Below are positions 22,867 through 34,638 of a DNA stretch of 64,000 bases, in pieces. The translations under genes were made by a program, and so were the position numbers. The DNA lies in the NCBI GenBank assembly GCA_023078685.1, contig JALGAS010000006.1:3844001-3908000 (forward strand), written 5' to 3'. The notes under the pieces were generated by a model. That model worked only from the letters and a program-made list of their open reading frames with translations. It was not told the DNA's origin and did not search any database. Numbering within the stretch: the first letter of the stretch is position 1; every line of letters starts with the position of its first letter. Source of the stretch: Neopestalotiopsis rosae. Its lineage: Eukaryota; Ascomycota; Sordariomycetes; Amphisphaeriales; Sporocadaceae.

Positions 22867-25800
22867 ATGTTGTTCTCAACCTGCAAAAATGACGAGTCGA
22901 TCGGGCCTGCTGTCTTGGGTTGCCGCGATGAGTTTGATTTTACCATTGCTTTTGAGCTCATCTTCTTCTCCATCTTGCCCTCGGCTCTTTTTATTCTGGT
23001 ATCAAGCTGGCGGGTACTTCTGCTGAGAAAACGGCCCATTTTGGTCGACGCCCCCAAATTATGGCTGATCAAATTGGTAAGTTTGTAGCCACAATCTCTA
23101 CGTTGGAACTGATTGCTGATGATACTAGTGTACCATTATGATCTACGTTGGGTTACAACTGGGCCTGTTGATTATAGTCTGCCTTGGCTGGTTCGATGCC
23201 ACTCAACTCTTTGTTTCATCCTCAGCCATGAAATCTGTTGCAGCTACCTTCATGATTGTCCTGTCCTTTTTTGAACACAGCCGGTCACCACGGCCGTCTA
23301 TTCTTCTCAGCAGTTTCCTATTCGTGACACTGCTGTTTGATATCGCCAAGACACGCACCTTTTGGCTAGCATCGGCAACAAGGTTTGAACACACGTACAC
23401 GAGTGTCTTCACCGCGGCCACGGCCGTAAAAGCAAGCCTCTTGTTACTGGAGGCACGACACAAGACCAAATGGATCAACTGGGACACGAAGGAGCCCCAT
23501 AGCCCCGAAGAGACATCCGGCATTTTCGATCTCGGTGTTTATTTCTGGCTGAATGCGCTCTTTGCCAATGGCTACCGGTCCATCCTGCAAATCAAGGATC
23601 TATATCCACTGGACCACTCAATGAAGGGAGAGACGTTACACAGACACTTCCAAAGCCATTTGGATTACAACAAGCTCAGGAGCCGCAAATACGGTCTTGT
23701 TCAGCTGCTCTGCCGCACTCTCAAGGTCCCATTCTTGCTTCCCGTCGTCCCGCGGTTGTTGCTTCTTGGCTTTACTCTGTGCCAGCCTTTTTTCATTCAC
23801 AGTCTCCTGGATTACCTATCGCAAGACAGGAGCATGGCCTCGTCAAATGCGGCTTACGGATTCATTGGTGCTAGCATTTTGATCTTTTCCGGAATTGCCC
23901 TCTCAACATCCGTTTATCAATATCTGCACAATCGAACGTTGCAGATGCTTCGAGGATGTAAGTTTGGTATCCTTGGCTGAGTGCAATATTATACTGTGTT
24001 CAGCCTGATCATTCAACCGTACAGGCTGTCAATGACTTGCGTATCTGAAAATTTGACTGATTTCGTCTTAGGCCTAGTCATTGCCATTTACACAAAAGCC
24101 ACGGAAGCTCGAGCCGATGCAGGCGAAGAGGCCCAGTCCGTGACCTTGATGAGCAGCGATTTGGAGCGCATCCAAAATGGTTTGCTGACCGTGCATGACA
24201 TGTGGGCCAGCATCCTCGAGGTTGGCATCGCGAGCTGGCTATTGTACCAACAGCTCGGTATTGCCTTCATCTCACCCATCGTCGTAGTTGCGCTCTGCTT
24301 TGGTAGCACTTCGTTCGTCATGAGATATGCTGGCGACTCGCAAAAGGCCTGGATGTCCAAATCTCAAAAGCGAGTGGGACTTACAGCCTCGGTCATTGCA
24401 AACATGAAGAATCTCAAGATATCTGGCTTGACCGTTCCCATTGGCGACTTTGTACAACGCCTTCGCGTGGATGAGCTGGCAGCCAGTGCCTCCTTTCGAC
24501 TCTTGATCATCGTGTCAGCCGTCATTGGAGTTTGCCCTCTCTACATTTCTCCCGTTTTCGCCTTTGCCTTTGCTCAAGGATCGTTGGATGCGACCCGAAT
24601 CTTTACATCCTTGTCCTACTTGACTCTTCTTGCCAACCCACTTGCTCAGGTGTTTCAGGGAATTCCTAGATTATTATCTGCCATTGCATGCCTTGATCGC
24701 ATTCAAACCTTTCTCACATCCGAGCCTCGCCAAGACTTTCGACAAACATCATCAGGATATGCGCGCCACGGATGCGAGAAGTCGACAGTCAAATTCAGCA
24801 ATGAGGACAAGGAGCTGGATAGTCAGCTTGCCATGACTATTCGCGACGGGCAATTCGGTTGGGTCAGTGAAAACATGGTACTACGCGATGTTCATCTCGA
24901 GATTCCAAAGCGCTCCTTTACCATTGTCTGTGGTCCAATAGCGTCTGGAAAGTCTACACTCTGCAAGGCACTCTTGGGAGAGATTCCTTATCAACAGGGC
25001 ACCGTCTCGTTTGGAGTCGGCATCTCACGAATAGCCTATTGCGACCAGTCTCCATTCCTGTCCAATGGCAGTATTCGAGACAATATTGTCGGATTTGCGC
25101 CTTTTGACTCAAAGCGTTACTCCGAAGTCGTCGCCGCCACGACTTTGGAGGCTGACCTACGCGAAATGCCCGCTGGCGACCACACCAACATTGGCAGTAA
25201 TGGTATCACTCTCTCTGGAGGGCAAAAGCAGCGTGTCGCTCTGGCCCGTGCGCTCTATCTACAGACCGACGTCTTTATTCTGGATGATGTCTTTAGCGGA
25301 CTAGATGCCGATACTGAAGAACAAGTCTTTCACCGTGTATTTGGACCCGAAGGCCTTCTCAGGCGTCGAAAGGCCACTGTCGTGTTATGTACCCACTCTG
25401 TCCGCCACCTTCCTGCTGCAGATCACATTATTGCTCTTGGAACCAATGGAACTATACTCGAGCAAGGTACCTTTGCGGATCTAGTGATGAATGACTTGGG
25501 CTACGTTCACAGCCTGGGAGTTAAATCATCTTCCAGCAGCGCTTCAACACAAGAAAACGAGTCAGAAGACAGCCAGAGAGTGAGACCCAGTCTTTCAAGG
25601 CGGATTACCGCGGCATCGTCTATTGCTTCTGCTCCTGCAGACAGGTCTCGCCAATTGGGCGATCGGAAGGTATACAAGCTCTACTTCAAGTCCATGGGCT
25701 ATTTCCTTACATCTTCAATCATCTTGTGGGCTGTTGCTTTTGGCTTTTTCAGCAATTTTCCAACAGTATGGCTCACATACTGGAGCGACGATGCGTCTGT

Positions 25801-27513
25801 GGAAAACCCAACACACACATATGGCTTCTATAATGGAATCTATGGCTTGCTCAACGTTGGCTGTCTGCTATCATTACTCGGTCTAGGTATCGCCACCTTT
25901 TACATGGCTGTCAAGAAGTCCGGAGCTCATCTTCATGGTGATGCCTTGAAAACGCTGACCAGGGCGCCTTTGCGGTTCTTTACTACTACTGACCAGGGCC
26001 AAATTCTGAACCTTTTCAGTCAGGATCTCAACCTCATTGACACGGAACTTCCAAACGGCTTGCTCAATGCCACCTCATCTGCGTTCGTCGCGATTGGGCA
26101 GGCCGCCGTGCTGGTCACTACTTCACCACACATGGCTATCAGTTATCCCTTTCTGGTTGCCAGCCTCTGGGTGGTCCAAAGATTTTACTTGCGGACCTCG
26201 AGGCAAATGAGGTTGCTAGATCTTGAAGCAAAGAGCCCCCTCTAGTACGTATACTCAGTTGCATTTTTTGAACCTTGCTAACCCTGATTCCTAGCACGCA
26301 TTTCCTAGATACCATCAAGGGTATCGTGACTCTACGAGCATTTGGATCTTTGAACCAGCATCAAACCAAGAATATTGAACTGCTCGATACTTCCCAGCGG
26401 CCCGCTTACCTCTTGAAAATGATTCAAAACTGGCTGAATCTGGTGCTTGGCATGGTAGTCATGGCCATGGCAGCTGTCCTCACTACTCTTGCGGTCAAGA
26501 CACATTCCAACTCGGGGTTTACTGGTGCATCTCTAGTGACCCTGATGCTTTTTGGTGAAAACCTGACGATTATTGTGCTTTACTTTACGCAGCTAGAGAC
26601 TAGTCTCGGAGCAATCTCTCGGCTCAGGAGATTCAACGATACAGTCCAGCCCGAAAACAAGGAGGATGAGGATGTAATACCACCAGAACAGTGGCCGCAA
26701 ACCGGAGCCATTGAACTCTGTGGTGTCTCTGCGAGCTACGAGGCAGAGGCAGAGGCAGAAATGGCAACCAACGACGAACCATCCCTAGCGCTGCGAAATG
26801 TCAGTCTCAGCATCGCGCCGGGAGAAAAGGTGGCCGTGTGCGGTCGAACCGGCAGCGGAAAATCCAGCTTGATTGCCCTCCTACTCAAACTCCTGGACCC
26901 GACCATGGCGACCAGTACGGGCACCTACATAGACGGCCTCGCCTTGCACAAGATTGAGCGATCTGCCCTCCGACGCCGCATCATTGCCATACCACAGGAT
27001 GCCGTCTTCCTCCCAGACGGATCTTCCTTTCGCTCAAATCTGGATCCATTTGAGACGGCGACAGATGCCGATTGCCAGTCTGTGTTGGAAGCCGTAGATC
27101 TCTGGAGCTTTGCAGAGGAGCGAGGCGGTCTGGACCAGGGCATGAGTCCCGGTACGTGGAGTCAAGGGCAGAGGCAATTATTCTCACTGGCGCGCGCGGT
27201 TCTCCGGCGGCGGCTCCGAGCCAAGAGTCTGGGCCTCGTCGAATCTGGCGGATCCGAAGGCGGAATTCTGCTGCTGGACGAAGTCAGCTCCAGCGTCGAC
27301 CGAGAGACGGAGAGGGCCATGCAGGAGGTGATTGCGGTCGAGTTCAAGAACTACACGGTCATTGCAGTGTCGCACCACCTCGACATGATATTCGATTTTG
27401 ACAGGGTCATGGTGATGGACCGGGGAGAGGTTGTAGAGGTAGGGAATCCGAAGACCTTGTCTCAAGATCCTGCGACCCGATTCGGGGAGTTGTGGAGAGC
27501 AGGTGGAAATTGA
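22867..27513 (+). CDS. Full-length ABC-C (MRP-type) transporter
   Basis: ATP-driven exporter of 1,476 residues from exons 22867-23076, 23129-23957, 24072-26244 and 26295-27513. Order: N-terminal TMD0-like hydrophobic segments, TMD1, NBD1, TMD2, NBD2. NBD1 has Walker A GPIASGKST (about 633), signature LSGGQKQRVALARAL (about 726) and Walker B ILDDVFSGLD. NBD2 has GRTGSGKSS (about 1253), a variant signature WSQGQRQLFSLARA (about 1358) and ILLLDEVSSSVD. Asp replaces the catalytic Glu in NBD1, as is usual in the C family, so NBD2 should do most hydrolysis. I chose the ATG at 22867 because the protein then starts with the CKNDESIGPAVLGC block typical of fungal members. It is convergent with an MFS gene 118 bases away and may export the product of the nearby RiPP-like genes. 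Confidence 0.93.
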
Positions 27514-27631
27514 AGTGTATTTCCCAGAACAGATTCCTAGAGTCAAAGAGACATGTAGATCTATTCAAATTCATATTATATAGCAGTAGTCTCTTGTGCA
27601 ATGTATCCATTTCTTGTGGCTTACGATAATT

Positions 27632-29199
27632 TTATAAATGAACAAATGATAGTGCAAGCAATCCACACCCAAATAAGCCGGATATCACAAGAAATGGAAT
27701 ACCAGTCCACTCGACCCCGAATCCAAGGCTCCACCGAAAAGACAGAGTTAGCAGCGGACCTGCCACAAGCGAGCCGATAGACTGCGTGATTGCCAGTGCG
27801 GAATAGAGCAGTCCCGACTCAGTCTGTTGACAGAATGCGGTAGCCAGACTTCGCGCGGCGGGGGCAAAGCCGGATCCCAGGGCAAAGACGACGATACCCA
27901 GGGCGGTCAGGACCACGACAGGTGCCGCGGCGACGATGAGCGACCCGAGCGCAAAGGCGGCGACGGAGAGGCGGCTGATCATGAGGTCCTTGCTGGAGGC
28001 GGCCATTTTGCGCACGTCTAGAACCTTGTTAAGAGCCGGCAGTCCAACCAAGAGCAGAGCGAGGTTTACGGCGGCGCGGAGCGTGATTAAAATGCTTGCC
28101 TATAAGTCGGGAGATGCTAGAATTAGCCAACATGGAGACGAGGTATAGATTGGTCTTGGAGATTGACGGATGCATTTCCTCTTACCTTTTCATATGTCCA
28201 ATCGAATCGCTGACGAATATACTGTAAGAAGAAGCTTGTAGACTGACGGCCCAGTGCGGCAACGAAAAAGGCTGAAAGAACGGCAATGATATTCTGCCTT
28301 AGAAGAGGCCGGAATCTGGCAGCGAGGCTTGTGAGAGTAGTCGCCTCCACCTCACTCGAACGCGGCGGCGACTCTTGTCCTTCTTCACTGTCGTCCTCTT
28401 CTCTACTTGAATCACACCCACGTCCCTGCGTTTCCGGTGAAGTCCTCTGCAGTGTTTCGGGCAAAAAGACCAATGGAACCAACCCACCAAGCAACGTCAG
28501 CAGAGTATAGATGCAGTAAGGAATCCACGGATCCCGGGCCATGAGCAGGGCGCTAATTGGCGTGGCCACGACCTCGCCCACGAGGCCGCAGGCCGTGAGG
28601 AGGAAGAAGAGGTTGGCGCGCTGCGAGGGCGGCGCCACGTCGGCCACGACGAGGAAGATCATGGCGCTGGCCACGGCGTCGCCGCCGCCCGCGAGCATGC
28701 CGAGCGAGGACCACCACGCCGCGCGGGCGCCCCCGAAGGCGTCGGGCTGCCAGAGGACCGTCTTGCAGATGACGTCTTGCAGCAGCGCGCCGAGTATCGC
28801 CAGCAGGAGCACGGGGCGGCGGCCGTACCGATCCGCTGCGATGCCGTACGGGATGGCTAGGAGCAGGCCGGGTAAGCGATTGAACGTGTTGAGCATTTGC
28901 ACAATGGTTGCCAGCTCGGCCTGGACCGGGCGCGCAGTACATTCGTGGTCATCTTGACTTGATGTTGTCAAGGTACTTGCGTCGAAGTCATCGTAATAGC
29001 GGCGGCAAACAATGCCTTCTAGGATCTTGGTCTGCGGCGCCTCGAGGAAAAACGCCGCAAAGTCGACCAAGATGACCATGGCAAAGCTCACCAGGATGAC
29101 GCGGCGGCGATGGTGGTCGCCATCGTTAACATTGTCAGGTTTAGGGCCCAGCAATGGGCTATGTTCATCGGTGGTATCTGATGTGCTCCTGTCCTCCAT
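27632..29199 (-). CDS. MFS transporter (major facilitator, drug/proton antiporter-like)
   Basis: Membrane protein of 493 residues from exons 29199-28186 and 28099-27632. Landmarks are an N-terminal tail with EHSPLL, a first membrane segment VILVSFAMVILVDF, then EAPQTKILEGIVCRRYY. This is followed by the MFS signature GIAADRYGRRPVLL in loop 2-3 and a long acidic central loop (SSREEDDSEEGQE) between halves. An upstream in-frame ATG at 29424 would add 75 polar residues; I preferred 29199 because the shorter tail is usual. The substrate is unknown. It lies between an ABC transporter and a methyltransferase in a candidate RiPP cluster; known dikaritin loci also carry an MFS gene. Confidence 0.87.
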
Positions 29200-30467
29200 A
29201 GTTGCGACTAGTGGTCGGGTACTGCGGTGACGGTTCTTGGGCGGGATGGCACGAATGCGGCTGGATTGAGCAAGCCTAGGCGGCAGAAAGTTGGGAGTTG
29301 GGTCAGGGAGGTAACATTCAGGTCTCTCGCTCGGGCGGTTCATCAGCGACCGGCGACTGCTACGGTACCTAGATTCGGTGCCCTCATCGTCAGGATTCAG
29401 CGGCTGACGTGACTGTCCTTGCATGTACCTGTTTAGATTTAGTGCCGTTGATCCCTGTTGTGGTGACTGGAGGACTTTTAGCCAATACGGACTGTATGCA
29501 ATGCTGCTGTGTGTAGGTATTATTACAGTGTGGTATACTACTGTGGGGTACCGTATATGATGGGAGTGGAGAAGACTTTCGACTGCCTTCTCTTGACCCT
29601 GGGTATAGCGCTGGGGTTATCATACGTGTTTCAAAATTTCGATATACTTTGAGATTCTTGGATCTTTTAGTCTCGGCACAGCAACGGGAGGGTAATCTTT
29701 CGTGCTGTAGTTTGTGTCTGCCTTCTACCTATACAACGACATCATGACTGCCAAACGAGGAATATGTTTCTACGTCACCGGCAGCTAAAACGTTTATAGG
29801 TTTTACGGATATAACCTAGATTCCTCACAAAACCCGAGGCAATGTGCTGTTCCATACGTATTGTATCAGAGTCGGACAGATGACGCCTGCCTAGCTTGAT
29901 CATATCATGGGCACGGTCGGGGAACACGGAGCCACAGCGGCACCGTTTCCGGAATCCGGACCTCACAACAAGCGGCCGCTAGCTCCCGTCCATCCTGCTC
30001 CCCCGTCTTCTCATGAGCTGAATGCAACCTCATTTTGCAGCGCGAGTAGCCGATGAAGATTGTATTGCTAAAGTTTGGACTCGTACGCAAATCGACCCTA
30101 GACGGGAAGGCCCGAGCCCCTTGATTCATCGTCTTACTTGCATCTCGCTTACAACGCCACTCATCCGACGCTGCCAGCCCTATTGGTTTGTTCAAGCATT
30201 GCAAAATAGATAATACGGCGTTTGGCGCTTGGCTGCAGCATCGTCACCCAGAGGAGGTCGACAAGAAATTGACTCTTGAGCTTATCTACTAGTCGTATTC
30301 ACAACGGCTCTGCATAAACAACTAATGCCCAAACCAGGATACTGCTCCTGCGGGAAGTATTGTACAGCAATGGCTTTCGAAGCACATTCTTTCTAGTGCG
30401 ATCGTATGATCTATATGGCTCTGATATTTGATCATGACAAATGTACATGACGAGTCTACCAGGAATT
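29200..30467. other. Intergenic region
   Basis: Promoter side of the MFS gene and 3' side of the methyltransferase gene. Only short shadow frames; nothing else is supportable. Confidence 0.35.
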
Positions 30468-31468
30468 TCAAGTATTGCTTGGTTGCTTCTCAAACCGAGC
30501 GATCCATACATCCATGTTCCTAGACTCATCAACTCCGCCTTGCAATTTGTCTACAGAGCTCTTGACCGCGTCCACCATAGTATGTAACATTATACCAATC
30601 TTGGCATCAACTTGAGCGACAACGTTTTCCATATCAACCTGAAATAATCGAGGTTTGACTATCATGCGTACCTCACGCTTGCCCTCAACTTGTTTGTTTT
30701 CTGGTGTAGCTATTTGCTCCTTGGCCAAGGTCCAACCAGCAGCCGTAGCACACTGGGTGATTTGACGTGGGCTGAGAGCGCAGCGAATATTCCGTTTCGA
30801 CTCCTCGCCGCGAAAGCTCTCGAGCGCATTGGCTGTCAACGCCGCCAACAAATGGGGCATCTGGGCGGGCAGCGAAGCCGAGGCACTATACTCGGCAATA
30901 AGAACGCCATTGACGCGCTCGCGCGCAGCTTGTAGTATATTAGCAAGCGTGTCGGGGCTGGAAAAGTACCAGATGCAATAGCCAAAGACTATGAAATCAA
31001 ACTTTTGGTCCCCGGCGCCTCCGGAAAGATACGTGATGGGGTCTGCCTGGACAAAGGTGATTTGACGGCCGACGGGTGAGGCCTTGGCATGGGCTTGAGA
31101 CGACCTATAATCCGGCGTGCCTATGCAACAAGGTCGTTTATTATCAAGTTCTTTTCTGGGTCGGGTCAAGGTAACTGCAGGATGGGAGATCAAATAGAGG
31201 AAGGAAAGGAGAAAGTACACTGACCCCACTCTAAAGGTGCATTATCAACAGCGACAACACGGCCGGTCGGTCCAACCACGTCAGCCAACACGACGGTGAG
31301 ATCGCCTTGGCCGGGGCCAATTTCAAGAACTGTTGACCCCGAGGGAATGCCCCATGCTTGAGTGAGCCGCTGGCGGTGCTCGATCGAGGCTAGTTGATTC
31401 TCATCGTCAAGATCGCTGGTGGCGTACAGTAGACACGCCGCAATCTCTCGTGGCAAGGAAAGACCCAT
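30468..31468 (-). CDS. SAM-dependent methyltransferase (class I)
   Basis: Predicted S-adenosylmethionine methyltransferase of 298 residues, exons 31468-31225 and 31120-30468. Motif I is clear: VLEIGPGQGDLT at about residues 48-59, followed by the acidic ribose-binding Asp in VVAVDNAP (about 72-79). A motif-II-like FDFIVFGYCIWYF follows. I started at the ATG at 31468 because the reading upstream is not protein-like. The substrate cannot be read from sequence. Its position next to a UstYa-like gene and a peptide precursor makes peptide N- or O-methylation plausible, as methyltransferases occur in ustiloxin and phomopsin clusters. Donor GTCAGT is slightly unusual but splicing restores frame. Confidence 0.87.
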
Positions 31469-32746
31469 GTTGTCTGTGTATTTTGAGGCACGCGCTTCGT
31501 TCCGTCCACTTGCTCTGACCCCGGATAATTGAAGCAAATGTTGAAAAGTCCTGGACACACAGCCAAGGATCTTTCAAAGAGTCTGAGTCTGGTACAATTG
31601 AAAGAGATTATGCAAATAAGTGAGAAGAACCCCAGGTAGGTCGTCAAGACAATGAACGGTGAAGACACCCTGATGTAACTATCGAATGATTCGCTCGCTG
31701 ATAAATATCACAAATTCTCATATATATCACGGTACTTTATAGCTCGTATGGATGAGAGGGCCAAGCTGTAATAGACCTGTTCGCTTGTGTCCATCTGATC
31801 TGGGTAAGCGAATTTCTGTACAAAGCTCCAAACAGCGTCAACTAGTATGCCCTCAGGTGGCTGCGAGACCCTGTCACAATCGATATCATCCCTCTTGAAT
31901 GGAAGAAGAGGTAACGTTACCAACAAAATTCTCTTTCAAAGAAATACACCAATACCGGTTTCCATTGCAGAATTGACTATCGGTGTATGATGTTGGTGTG
32001 GGGGCATGTGGGATATCATATCATGTTGAAAGAGTAGCACGAATAGCATCATTTCCTGATTCTCTCGCCTCATTAGGCTACCGCCAGGCCCGAAGGTTGA
32101 AAGAACCCTGACCCTAGAGAAGATTCCATTGGTGTAAAACCCCCAAAGGAATAGATCCACTGGCTCTCGGCCGTCTCCTCGAGGCGTTGCAGAATCCCAT
32201 GCATGCCCCACTGCAGATAATACGACGCGGGGCTAACGAATAGAACAACAACAGATTCGCTATACCATGTCCAAGGAAGTTACAGTCGTGCTTGTATGGC
32301 ACCTCAAACGGGAATACCCTCCACTAGATGAGGGTGACCGAGGCTCGAATCCGATTGGATCCCTTGTTTTAACATTGATCGTGAGAAGGGGAGACCACGG
32401 AATACACATGACAAAATGGACTGTTTGACTTTCACGCGACTCACGAGTCCCTTACTCGGCTCTGATACCATGAGTTCTTGAGCTAGTGTGGAGTGCCAAA
32501 TCACGACATCACCAATATAGTAACCACAATGACACGATTCACATGACGCCATCTTTGCTGAACCAGTTTCATTATCGACTATTCCTACACCTTTCTCACG
32601 ATTTTTCTGACTATTGATTTCTAGACTAGCAATGTAGATAGCGCCATATCATACTGTGCCAAAGAAATAACTTGATCCCATATGCAGGCCATGTCCTTTC
32701 CTCCTCTCGTCACGCTCCTGCATCAACACAAGCAATCACTTGTTGA
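31469..32746. other. Intergenic region
   Basis: Methyltransferase promoter and 3' flank of the UstYa-like gene. No supportable gene. Confidence 0.35.
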
Positions 32747-33739
32747 TTAGATACTATCCTGTGGCCATACTGGCTGCACCTCATGTCCATCATGCGAATC
32801 ATGCTCATGAACTTGAATTTCACCATCAATCAGCGGAAATGAGATGCCTAGGAAAAGGCACAAGACTAGTCAGTAGCTGTTCGTAGTAGGTCAAGTGGAG
32901 ATAGAGAAGGCGGAATGGAGGCTCACCTAGCTTTGGGTGTACCAAGGTCTTTTGGTCAAAAATGGAAAAGGAGCGCTTGGCCGCCCAGGCATCGAGCGCG
33001 TCCCAGTCCACGCACGTCTGGTCGAGATGAAAGTTGGGCCAGGGCTTGCGCTTGTCCGCGCGCCAGTCAAAGGTGACGACGGACAGGTCCGCGTGACACA
33101 TGAGCGACTGGCGTATGTCCTCGATGCAGTGGTCCGCGTGGCCGCGCAGGTCGGGGATGCTGACATTGTACGCGTCGTGCCATAGCACCTGCCGCAGCAT
33201 CTTGAGACAGTGCAGGTGGTGGTACGCGCTCAGCTGGCCGTAGTAGCCCCCGCCGTTGCGTAGTTCGAGGGCGGTCCGGTTCAGCTTTTGCATCTCCTCG
33301 GTCGTGAAGCGGATGTTGTAGTTTTTAAAGAGGCGACTCCAGGCGGCTTCACCCTCGGGGCGCGGCTCGCCGGTGTAGAGTGTTTGCTTTCCAAGACTTC
33401 CATCAAACTTTGTTTCGTGAAAGGTGATGGCTCCCTGTGCAGGTGCTTTACGCGAGTTATTAATGACACTGACCTCACTCACGGATGTGGTGATCACCTA
33501 CTGTACGTCAAAAAGGGGTTTGGTTTGGATGGGGTCCAAAATTCCGGCAATGTCAACAGTATGAGGCTGTAGGCAATGAACAGGAGTAAACGAAAACTCC
33601 AGTGCTGCCAAAATTGAGAACGTAGCCTTTCGCGGTATTTTTTCTTGTATGGCGATGTCGGTCTTGCGTACTCTAGATCCTTCTCACCCTCAGTCAAAAG
33701 GGGAGAGTCAGAGGCGCTCCGTCTATCTGGCGACTCCAT
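32747..33739 (-). CDS. UstYa-like (DUF3328) oxidase of RiPP/mycotoxin biosynthesis
   Basis: Membrane-anchored protein of 285 residues from exons 33739-33502, 33445-32927 and 32847-32747. A polar cytosolic tail is followed by one membrane segment (about residues 49-66, LLLFIAYSLILL), then a lumenal domain. Both diagnostic HxxHC motifs are intact: HHLHC at 155-159 and HADHC at 182-186, spaced as in the family, and the lead-in Y-T-G-x-P and AWSRLF are typical. Family members oxidatively cyclise ribosomal peptides (ustiloxin, phomopsin, asperipin) or chlorinate/oxidise other products. The first intron uses donor GTAGGT and acceptor AAAG; this choice uniquely restores frame and gives the conserved YTPAQ. 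It is divergent from the repeat precursor 900 bases away, a strong functional hint. Confidence 0.92.
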
Positions 33740-34638
33740 CTTGAGAACAAGTGATGAAAGGCAAAAGAAGCTGTAATGGATTGTAAAGGAGTAGTGTTTG
33801 CACAGAGGCAAAGAATGGGAGAGAGCAAAAGGGCGACGAAAAGGCCGAGCTAGTTTATTTTGCCCTGAGGATAAAGACTTCCTGTGACGAAAAGGGCGCG
33901 GAGGCTTATGTTAGTCACCTCTATATTCACCCGGGGCGATGACATCCTCGCTAGTATAACCATGCGGTCCTCTATACCACATCATCTCGCATCTGAGAAC
34001 CTTTGTGCCGATTTTCGTGGAATGGACTCCCTGGTTGGTCTCGCGTCACTACTGAGATTTGTCACATTTATTTGCCCAAGTCAAGCGGCTTGCTGTGCTC
34101 GAAAAGTCCTAGCTACTAGGGTGGCCGTATACTATGATAACATGGCGATGATCAGTCTGCCCAACCTTGGTCCACGTTGCATTGCATTGCCTACTTGATT
34201 TCCGAAAGTGGAAAATGTTCTACAATGTGATATAATCTGACTGGATTGGTTTCACAACGCAGTAGTATATACCATCATGTGACACGCAGCCTTCACTCAG
34301 CGAACCGCAGCTCCTGTTGCAAGGAGGCGGGAATCATTCATGAACAGGTTTTCCGGTTAGAGCTCTGCACACGAATCCATCACGCAATAACACGACGCTT
34401 TATCACAAAGCGGAGTCTGCATATCGTGTGTCTTATGCTGTATCGGATAATGGATGGTTTCTCTAAAGGTTGTATGCTCAGCAAAGAGGGGTTCGATCGA
34501 GTATAAATTGCCATACAACGTCCGCAAAACTGATCAGTACTTTTGTCAGACAGAGTATCAACGACTTCCATTGTTCTACATTTGATTCTATTTTCACAAA
34601 TTCAACCACCCTTTTTGGCTCTATACTCATCTACCACA
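33740..34638. promoter_or_regulatory. Divergent promoter region between UstYa-like and precursor genes
   Basis: Non-coding 0.9 kb between oppositely oriented genes, so it can co-regulate both. A TATA box for the precursor lies at 34502-34508. I could not pick out a convincing shared operator by eye. Confidence 0.45.
34502..34508 (+). promoter_or_regulatory. TATA box of the precursor gene
   Basis: TATAAAT, about 130 bases before the start codon, followed by a T/C/A-rich leader. This suggests strong, regulated expression. Confidence 0.5.

Noticed and set aside
29200..29424. Upstream in-frame start for the MFS transporter
   Set aside because: It would add 75 polar residues unlike family tails; kept only as an alternative.
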